Shown: one piece after another, positions 7,435-14,410 of the stretch
Position numbering within the stretch: the stretch's first letter is position 1
How the letters are laid out: the number at the start of each line of letters is the position of its first letter
DNA from: a virus
Virus record (IMG/VR): IMGVR_UViG_3300046087_000036
Location: 1 to 27,883 of that record
Direction: 5' to 3' (one strand)
DNA length: 27,883 bases
Notes under the pieces: generated by a model
What the model saw: the letters and a program-made list of their open reading frames with translations, nothing else
What the model was told of the DNA's origin: nothing
The model's database searches: none
Made by a program: the position numbers and the translations under genes

Positions 7435-9602
7435 TGTCTTTTATTTCTACAATTGAATCTGGTTTAAATCACGAAAGAGTTGATAAGCCCTTAACTTACT
7501 ATACTCAGAAAACTGATGTATACCAACTTCCTATTTGGGATGTTAATGCTACTAAAAGCTCTGCCTCTGAAAAGCGAAGAGTTGTAGAAACAGTTGAAAA
7601 CCAACTTATAGGTATTTATCGAACACATGTAAATGGTAGTTATGAACAATCTGGAATGGTAATTCGTAACGGTGCATTTACCGACGTTTCTAATCACCCA
7701 GAAAATTTCTTAATAGGCATTCTATCCGGTTCAGAATTACTTATCAATAACGTATACACTGGTGACAAATATAATGTTGGTAAGGAATTAATATTTTCTG
7801 GGTTGTCAACAGGTGGAACTAACTATCTTTGGGGAACATTGATAGAGCAGAATCCTCTAAATTTTGACTACTTGTCCTCAAGACAGTATTGTGATATTGG
7901 TGCAAGAATTACCAGCACTTTCGATGCCCCACAGAATTCTGTATTCTTAGGAACATATACTTCTGGTTCTGGATTTAATAATTCTCTTGCTTCAACATTT
8001 GTGACTGTTAAAGAACACGCAGATGACAACCAAAATCCTCATGGTGACATTTTAAATCAGACTAATCTGGTTACATCTGGAGTGTATGTTTATAACAGTC
8101 CTGACCCTATTACTAAAGTTCCTTATAGGAACCTACCAGTTTTATCAGGAACAATTATAAACTATGAATATTTACAAAATGCTATAGCTTCTCCACAATT
8201 AACAGTGGAAGGTAATGCTTACGGTGTTTTAATTTCTGGTACTGGTACATTTCAGAATGTACTTTCAGTTGCAGAGGTATCTAGATCAAATGGTATGGTC
8301 TTTGGCTCTGTAGTATCTACATCTGGCTCAAGCTCTTTCTTACCTGCGTACACGATAAACGCTACCGCTACCTCAAAAATATCTTCATCTGCATTTGGGT
8401 CTTCTATTCTCTACTATAGAACTCCAATGACTGAAGTGGACATTACAGCTAGTTATGATTCTAGTGATTTAGCTATCGATGTTATGAGACTTAATTCAGC
8501 AAATAATACTTCTGATGTTGTAGTAGAATTTGGATCAACTGTTAGTTCTACTGATCTTCCACTAACAAATTCTAGTTGGACTAATAATATATCGTCAAAC
8601 GCCAATAGAATATTATTTGTAATGATGATATCACAGCTACCTCCAACTGGCATTACTTCGGATGGTAATGTCATGACCTTAATATCCAGTTCGCTATTAG
8701 CAATGTCTAACTTATATAAAACTATCTATTATATTTTGAATCCAGAAACCTCACAGAGTTTGACTGTCACCTTTCCAAGTGCTGTTATTCATCATGGTAT
8801 TGGTTTATCATTTTCAAATGTGGATCAATTAACTCCATTTAGTTTTTATGATCATGATGAGGCTAATGTTGTAACAAGTATCACTATAGCAGAACCTATA
8901 GGTGGTGGTACTTATACCAACTATTCTTCAACTCTAGCTCCAAGAAATGTTGATAATTTAAATGTTGGGAATCTAACTAATAGTGAAGATGGATTGTTAG
9001 ACGTGTATTCAACTAGTCGGTTTAGAACTAACATAACTACTTTAAATTCTAGCGTTACTATTGATGGATTAAATATATCAGGAGTCACACCTTACATTTC
9101 TAATTTCTGTATTTCTGGTTATACTCATACACATTCTCCATTTAGCATTATTTCTGGAGAAATTATAAAGTTGTCTCCTAAATTTTACGGGGCAGTGACT
9201 ACTTCAACTAAATTTAAAAATAACATCGATCTTGACCCAACAACCTTTAAACCTACTTTAAAGCACGAAAATATCTCTTATCCAGAAGATTACTGGATTA
9301 GAACTTTCGTACCAGCAGGATGCAATCAATTAGAATCAATTATAATTGAACACAAAATTACAAATGGTTCTAACGTAGATGTTTTAATTTATGATTGTTT
9401 GGGAGCGGAACTAGAACCTTCCGATGGTAGCCGACTTGTTGCCTCTACCTCACTTCGAACTACCATTATATCTGGTATAGATCAAGATGGTTTCACACAG
9501 CGTCAGCCTTTTGATATTAAACTCACCTTTAATACATCTGGCACTGGTATCCACTACATAGGTGATATTACTATGAATTTTATAGGAAATAGCGGAAATT
9601 AA
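7434..9602 (+). CDS. Tail fibre-like protein (paralogue of 4805-6610)
   Basis: A 722-residue protein sharing the architecture of the 4805-6610 product: an N-terminal KTDVYQLPIW segment, a VVETVENQLIG block, an Asn-Pro-His-Gly motif near residue 200 (DNQNPHGD), a YSTSRFRTNIT segment matching YSASRFRQNIT, a His-rich YTHTH near residue 561, and a following LSPKFYGAV segment matching LSPEYMNTV. It differs by an insertion of roughly 200 residues between the NPHG motif and the SRFR segment, probably an extra host-facing or shaft domain. It is the last gene of the tail block; promoter A starts two bases after its stop. The paralogy is visible directly; the fibre role is inferred. Confidence 0.65.
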   Translation: MSFISTIESGLNHERVDKPLTYYTQKTDVYQLPIWDVNATKSSASEKRRVVETVENQLIGIYRTHVNGSYEQSGMVIRNGAFTDVSNHPENFLIGILSGSELLINNVYTGDKYNVGKELIFSGLSTGGTNYLWGTLIEQNPLNFDYLSSRQYCDIGARITSTFDAPQNSVFLGTYTSGSGFNNSLASTFVTVKEHADDNQNPHGDILNQTNLVTSGVYVYNSPDPITKVPYRNLPVLSGTIINYEYLQNAIASPQLTVEGNAYGVLISGTGTFQNVLSVAEVSRSNGMVFGSVVSTSGSSSFLPAYTINATATSKISSSAFGSSILYYRTPMTEVDITASYDSSDLAIDVMRLNSANNTSDVVVEFGSTVSSTDLPLTNSSWTNNISSNANRILFVMMISQLPPTGITSDGNVMTLISSSLLAMSNLYKTIYYILNPETSQSLTVTFPSAVIHHGIGLSFSNVDQLTPFSFYDHDEANVVTSITIAEPIGGGTYTNYSSTLAPRNVDNLNVGNLTNSEDGLLDVYSTSRFRTNITTLNSSVTIDGLNISGVTPYISNFCISGYTHTHSPFSIISGEIIKLSPKFYGAVTTSTKFKNNIDLDPTTFKPTLKHENISYPEDYWIRTFVPAGCNQLESIIIEHKITNGSNVDVLIYDCLGAELEPSDGSRLVASTSLRTTIISGIDQDGFTQRQPFDIKLTFNTSGTGIHYIGDITMNFIGNSGN

Positions 9603-9603
9603 C

Positions 9604-9631
9604 TTTAAATTTTAGTGAATCCCGTTATAAT
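9604..9631 (+). promoter_or_regulatory. Promoter A (sigma-70-like) for the replication operon
   Basis: The -35 hexamer is TTTAAA (9604-9609), the spacer is 16 bases and the -10 is a perfect TATAAT (9626-9631). The spacer shares six fixed positions with promoters B and C (G6, T7, A10, C13, G15, T16). The extended -10 is CGT rather than the TGT of the other two. It sits in the only gap between the tail block and the replication genes. A start seven bases after the -10 falls at about 9638, at the GTG codon of the helicase gene. Confidence 0.75.
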
Positions 9632-9638
9632 ACTCACA

Positions 9639-11441
9639 GTGTTAATAGAAGCTAAAACTAAAAAAATATCTTTAAATCCAAATCCCGAAGAGTATATAAT
9701 AACCTACAAACTAGAGCCACATGAGATACCCGACTGTCCTCGGATCATTGGTCTCTTGTATGAATCCTTATTAACTATAAGTATTGAAGATTCAGTGACT
9801 TATAAGACTTCCATAGCTGATTTCTTCATCCTTCGTAACATCTTGAAAACCCGTCCACTATTTAATCTAAATATATCACCTTCTTGCTTGGAAGTTTGTA
9901 AGAAGTTTATGGAACATCGCTTTAATATCATGAATATTAAAGATGGTGATATTAACAACCAAATCTCTACAACTTTAAAGAGCATTCCTTACAACGATCA
10001 GAAGTCAGCAATCGCCTTCTCAGTCGCTCGCAAAAGAGGCTTAAATTGCTCTTCCGTGGGCGTTGGTAAGACTCTTTCTGCCTTAGGTGCCTTCAACTAC
10101 CTTTATGATAGAAATATCGTTAAAAAGGGTGTAGTGTTCTGTCTAAATGAGAACAAGTTGACATGGTATAATGAAATTTTAAAGCATACAAATTACAGTT
10201 ACAGCGTGGTAAGAAACGGGTCAGTTAACGTTTGTAAGGATATTGATAGCTTTAAGGGTCAACTTTTAGTCTTACATTACGACTGTATTATCAATGAAGA
10301 CGTAAAGGCTTCAATTATCTCTGCTGGGTTTGATTTCTGGATTTGTGACGAAGCTCACGTTCTAAGGAATGCAGATAAAAAGCAAAAGGTATCTGTTAAG
10401 GGTACAAATATAAAACGATATGTAGCAAGCTCTCAACGTGCAAATACGGTCTTTGAATTATGCTCAGCTATCAATCCCACTTATATACTACTTCTTACAG
10501 GCACACCAATTCCTGAAGACCCTCTACATGCCTACGCTATTATTAAACTTTTACAGCCAGAATGGGTAACTACACGTCAGAGATTTGAAGACCACTTCTG
10601 CAATTTTATCCATATTAAGAAACGGTTCTCTGAAAAAAAGATTAAAATTATAAATAAGAAAAATCCATACAAAAATTTAGACCAGCTTAAGTATTTGTTT
10701 GATCTTCTTTCATTTAGACGTACTCAGGATCAATGTAAAGACTTCCCACCAACTGTATTATCTACGAGAGAATTTGAACTTCATCCAGTACAGCAAGCAT
10801 TTTACGATGCTATTAAAAACAAAGAAATGAACCGGCTTCAAAACAAGAAATTTGATAGTGTAGAGTCTGCTTTAGTGGAAACTCTTCGATTACGCCAGTG
10901 TCTTTCTGATCCAGCTATCTTAGAAGATAGCGCACCTTCTACAAAGATGGTTGTTTTGGAACAAGTCGTAGAAGAAATTCTAAGTGATTCGAAAAATAAG
11001 ATAGTAGTGTTCTCTTGTTTCAGACCTACCATTGAAGCAATAGTTAAAAAGTTTAAACATCATAACGCAGTTATGTTTGCGGGTATCAATAAAGATTTAA
11101 AACAAGAAGACCGTGATGGAAATATTACTAAATTTTTAACCGATCCTAGCTGTAGGTTACTGATTGCTAATTCCTCTTTAGGTGCTGGTGGTAATTGGGG
11201 ACAAGTGGCCCGCTACGGAATTTTTTACGATCTTCCTGAATCTAGATTAGATTGGAAGCAATCTTTCGGTCGTATTACAAGGCGAGACGCTGTAGGAACT
11301 TCTAATATTATAGTATTTCTATCACATGGCACTTGCGAAATGAAACTGTGGGATGCTTTAGATACGAAGAACGATACCATAGATTCTATTCTAGGTAAGG
11401 ATCAAGAGTTGACCCTAGATGTTCGGAGTATACTAGATTAA
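9639..11441 (+). CDS. SNF2/superfamily 2 DNA helicase
   Basis: An ATPase of about 600 residues, probably acting in replication initiation or recombination repair. Motifs in order: VGVGKTLS (Walker A, near residue 142), CDEAH (motif II, near 237), LLLTGTPIP (motif III, near 285), and a C-terminal RecA-like domain ending in SFGRITRR (motif VI, near 543). The LTGTP form and spacing point to the SNF2-like branch. Start choice: an in-frame GTG at 9615 lies upstream of the promoter A -10 and so cannot be in its transcript. The GTG at 9639 coincides with the predicted transcription start and gives an N-terminus MLIEAKTKKI, so the mRNA would be leaderless. If other promoters read through, 9615 remains possible. 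The DnaB-like gene follows two bases after the stop codon. Confidence 0.85.
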   Translation: MLIEAKTKKISLNPNPEEYIITYKLEPHEIPDCPRIIGLLYESLLTISIEDSVTYKTSIADFFILRNILKTRPLFNLNISPSCLEVCKKFMEHRFNIMNIKDGDINNQISTTLKSIPYNDQKSAIAFSVARKRGLNCSSVGVGKTLSALGAFNYLYDRNIVKKGVVFCLNENKLTWYNEILKHTNYSYSVVRNGSVNVCKDIDSFKGQLLVLHYDCIINEDVKASIISAGFDFWICDEAHVLRNADKKQKVSVKGTNIKRYVASSQRANTVFELCSAINPTYILLLTGTPIPEDPLHAYAIIKLLQPEWVTTRQRFEDHFCNFIHIKKRFSEKKIKIINKKNPYKNLDQLKYLFDLLSFRRTQDQCKDFPPTVLSTREFELHPVQQAFYDAIKNKEMNRLQNKKFDSVESALVETLRLRQCLSDPAILEDSAPSTKMVVLEQVVEEILSDSKNKIVVFSCFRPTIEAIVKKFKHHNAVMFAGINKDLKQEDRDGNITKFLTDPSCRLLIANSSLGAGGNWGQVARYGIFYDLPESRLDWKQSFGRITRRDAVGTSNIIVFLSHGTCEMKLWDALDTKNDTIDSILGKDQELTLDVRSILD

Positions 11442-11442
11442 C

Positions 11443-12792
11443 ATGGAAGAAGAAGTCTTCTCATTTGACGTAAATTTTCAAAAGAAACTGTTAAAGTTGA
11501 TGCTGGATGATGTTAACTTTTTAGTTAAATCACATAAGTACATAAAGGCAAACTATTTCGAAACGGAAATCTTAAGATGGATTTATAGTAACTTTATAAA
11601 GTATTACGAGAGCTATAATAAGGTTTGCACTAATGATGTTTTTATCCAAGAAATAATGGAACTATCAGAAGATAAGAACAAGATGGAGTATCTTTCTGTT
11701 GTTAAAGATATTACTGGTTTAGTAGTGAATGAAAAAGAATACATTATTCAGAAGGTAGAAGAGTGGATTAAGCGCAGTCGTATAAAACCACGTTTAGAAA
11801 ACGCTGTAACTCTTTACAATTCTAGTAGAATTGATGCATGTGTCGATGAAACTCTCAAGGCTGTTGAAGACTACAACGAAGTTAGTTTTGCTTCTCCCCA
11901 CAGAGTTAATTTCTTCGAAGAAGTAGACTATAGAGTTACTAAACGAAATTCCCGTGAATCCGGTATGAATTATAGGTTTACGAGTGGAAATTTAGATTTA
12001 GACGTATTCATAGGTGGGGGACTCTCAAGAGGGGAACTAGGCGTAGTAGTAGGAGATGCTAAAGCAGGAAAATCAATCTTTCTTCTTAACGCTGGTGCAG
12101 CAAATATTCGTGGATTTCCTTCCGCTAAGGTTCTACATATTAACCTAGAAGGTAAGGATTCACAAGTTGAAGATCGTTATGATGCCCGCTTATTAGATGT
12201 TCCTTATAGAGACGTTATTCGTAATAACTTGCCACAGAATTTTAAACAACAGTATAAATCCTTCTCCGGTCAGTTAATTGTTAGTAATCTTATTAAGCGG
12301 TGGGATTACACCGTCCTAGATATCGAACAGGAAATAATAGATTTAAGAGCGGGTGGGTTTGAGCCAGATATTGTTATTGTAGATTATGGTGACCTACTTA
12401 AGCCTAGAAAAGCTGATAGTTCTGACAAGTATCAGGGACAAGAAGAAGTTTTCCGAGATTTGAAAACTCTTGCCAATAAGTACAACTGCGTGGTGTGGAC
12501 TGCTTCTCAGGTTCACCGTATCGACGCTAAACTTGGTAAGCCAGAATTGGATAATAAGTTTATTTACACACGTAGAAATCTAGCAGATTGCTACGCTAAG
12601 GTTCGAGTAGCTGATTTACTCTTCACCTTAAATATTACAGACGATGAACGTAGAAATAAGAAAATGCGAGGATATCTAGACGCTTACCGAGATGCAGAGT
12701 GTGGTCAGATTATTACCTATTCTATTGATTATGAGCGTATGAAGAGTTATGTGCCTTCTAACACTGTAATTCATAAAATGGCTAATATGTAA
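11443..12792 (+). CDS. DnaB-like replicative DNA helicase
   Basis: A 449-residue hexameric-type helicase that would unwind the fork and recruit the primase encoded next to it. The N-terminal 150 residues are helical and resemble a primase-interacting domain. The RecA-like core has LDVFIGGGLSRGELGVVVG followed by the Walker A GDAKAGKS (near residues 204-211), a catalytic-Glu strand (LHINLEGKDSQ), the Walker B DIVIVDYGDLL (near 308-318), and a Gln/His sensor segment WTASQVHR (near 351). The length is typical for phage DnaB or gp41 proteins. The ATG has no strong Shine-Dalgarno, so translation probably depends on the upstream helicase gene. Its stop overlaps the primase start (TAATG). Confidence 0.85.
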   Translation: MEEEVFSFDVNFQKKLLKLMLDDVNFLVKSHKYIKANYFETEILRWIYSNFIKYYESYNKVCTNDVFIQEIMELSEDKNKMEYLSVVKDITGLVVNEKEYIIQKVEEWIKRSRIKPRLENAVTLYNSSRIDACVDETLKAVEDYNEVSFASPHRVNFFEEVDYRVTKRNSRESGMNYRFTSGNLDLDVFIGGGLSRGELGVVVGDAKAGKSIFLLNAGAANIRGFPSAKVLHINLEGKDSQVEDRYDARLLDVPYRDVIRNNLPQNFKQQYKSFSGQLIVSNLIKRWDYTVLDIEQEIIDLRAGGFEPDIVIVDYGDLLKPRKADSSDKYQGQEEVFRDLKTLANKYNCVVWTASQVHRIDAKLGKPELDNKFIYTRRNLADCYAKVRVADLLFTLNITDDERRNKKMRGYLDAYRDAECGQIITYSIDYERMKSYVPSNTVIHKMANM

Positions 12793-13796
12793 TGAAGATT
12801 AACGAATGTATTCCTATTCTTATAGACCGGTTTGATATGAAGTCGTTTTTAACGAATTCTGGGTACAGATATAGAAACATCGGTGGTAAGACTGGCAATT
12901 TACTTTCTACATGTCCATTTTGTAATAAAGAGTGGCATTGTGGGATATCTTTTGATAAAAAGAGATTTGGGTGTTTTCGATGTAATAAGACAGGGGACTT
13001 CTTTAAGCTTCTACAGAAGGTACTAAATACCGGATACCTAAATACTATAGAATTTTTAAAACTTGGAATTAGTTCTCAAGTTCTAGATGTAAAGTATATC
13101 GACAAGATTATTGAAACATACAAAGAAAATGAGGACTTAGAAGGTAAGCTTAAGCCAGTAGCTTTACCAGAACATTATCAATCTCTTAGAAATAAAAGAA
13201 TTCCTTATTTAGACGTAGGTAGAAAGTATCCAATTCCTCAGGAATTAGTTCATTATCACCAAATGGGTTTTTGTACACAAGGGTTCTATGCTAATCGGCT
13301 TATAGTATGCGATGTAAATGAAGAGGGGCAGGTTATATACTGGGTAGCAAGAGATATCACAGGAAAAGTTCCCAAGAGTTGGAAACTTCTTAATCCTAAC
13401 GCAGATTCTTTAGGTGTCGGGAGTGCTGATCTTTTATTTAATTATGCAAGAGCTAAAGAGTATGAAAGTATCGCTATTACAGAAGGTGTGTTTGACGTAA
13501 TGTATGCAGGAGAAGACGTAGTAGCTACATACGGTACAGGACTTAAGAAGAATCATATTTATTGGTTGCTGAAGGCTAGATTTAAAGAAGTAACTCTTAT
13601 GTATGATCCTGATGTATCCATGGAAAAGTTGGAAGATAGTGCGAGAGAAATATCCCAGCACATACCTTGTCGAATATGTAAACTATCTAAAGGTGATCCA
13701 GATGAACACTCTAAAGAAGAACTTAAACAGTTACGGGATTCTGCAAAGATTTTTACAGGATCATTAGTAGATAGGATTACGGTATGTCTGAATTAA
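12792..13796 (+). CDS. DNA primase (zinc finger plus TOPRIM)
   Basis: A 334-residue primase that would lay RNA primers at the fork together with the adjacent DnaB-like helicase. Near residues 40-62 is a CHC2-type zinc-binding site: a CPFC pair, an intervening beta-hairpin (CGISFDKKRFG) and a CFRC pair. The TOPRIM domain shows the catalytic Glu in ITEGVFDV (near 229) and the metal-binding DPD in LMYDPDVS (near 271). It is shorter than bacterial DnaG (about 580) and lacks the C-terminal helicase-binding domain, as usual in phages. There is no visible Shine-Dalgarno before the ATG, which shares a base with the preceding stop, so it is probably translationally coupled. Confidence 0.85.
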   Translation: MKINECIPILIDRFDMKSFLTNSGYRYRNIGGKTGNLLSTCPFCNKEWHCGISFDKKRFGCFRCNKTGDFFKLLQKVLNTGYLNTIEFLKLGISSQVLDVKYIDKIIETYKENEDLEGKLKPVALPEHYQSLRNKRIPYLDVGRKYPIPQELVHYHQMGFCTQGFYANRLIVCDVNEEGQVIYWVARDITGKVPKSWKLLNPNADSLGVGSADLLFNYARAKEYESIAITEGVFDVMYAGEDVVATYGTGLKKNHIYWLLKARFKEVTLMYDPDVSMEKLEDSAREISQHIPCRICKLSKGDPDEHSKEELKQLRDSAKIFTGSLVDRITVCLN

Positions 13797-14410
13797 GTCA
13801 AGCACAGAAAATAGACGTTATAAAGTCTTGTGGTATTAACTATATAGAAAGTAAATATTCAGTCGGTGAAATATATGAAGTTTGTAGGGAAAAGGAGTTA
13901 GTGGCTCCAAGACTTAACGGAGCACTAGATTGTTTTGGCTTTATAGATGAAAAGAGTCCAGCTTGTACGAAGTGTTATTTAAATAAAAAAGGTGTCTGTA
14001 AGAAGATGCAGGATTATCTCCAGTATTTTAACAATTTTAAGTATAATCCAGCAGTTGTAATTTTAACATCTAAAAATGGGGTAGTGGCAATGGAAGATTC
14101 AGAGGTAATTTTAAAAAAGTTGAATATACGAGAGCAATCTATGCAGTATAAGATTGCACGGGTAATTCTAGATTCTAACGATACTGCATTTAATGCTCTA
14201 ATTGAAAAGATTAGAGAGATAATTGGACCTGAAAAGGGTTCATACGCTTACGCCAAAGTTCGATTCTATCAGACTAAGACTCTTTTAGAGCGAAAAGGTG
14301 GGCTTCAAATCGAGCTTTTAATTCAAAAGTTTATTCATTTTAAAAAGAAGGTAGAACCAACTAATGGACCAGATACAGATAGTACCACTAACAACGAAGC
14401 CTCACTCTAA
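13784..14410 (+). CDS. Unknown protein with four-Cys cluster in replication operon
   Basis: A 208-residue protein that I do not recognise. It overlaps the primase by 13 bases and the polymerase by 47 bases, so it is locked into the operon. An AGGA lies seven bases before the ATG. Residues about 50-75 carry a Cys cluster (CFGFIDEKSPACTKCYL then KGVC), spacing C-x11-C-x2-C-x6-C, that could hold zinc or an iron-sulfur centre. Residues 85-170 are mixed alpha/beta (PAVVILTSKNGVVAM). The C-terminal tail is polar (NGPDTDSTTNNEA) and probably disordered. Position suggests a replication accessory protein such as a loader or primase partner. That is context only. Confidence 0.6.
   Translation: MSELSQAQKIDVIKSCGINYIESKYSVGEIYEVCREKELVAPRLNGALDCFGFIDEKSPACTKCYLNKKGVCKKMQDYLQYFNNFKYNPAVVILTSKNGVVAMEDSEVILKKLNIREQSMQYKIARVILDSNDTAFNALIEKIREIIGPEKGSYAYAKVRFYQTKTLLERKGGLQIELLIQKFIHFKKKVEPTNGPDTDSTTNNEASL

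Noticed and set aside
9615-9638. GTG 9615 as start of the helicase
   Set aside because: It lies inside promoter A, upstream of the -10 element, so the promoter's own transcript cannot contain it. No Shine-Dalgarno precedes it.
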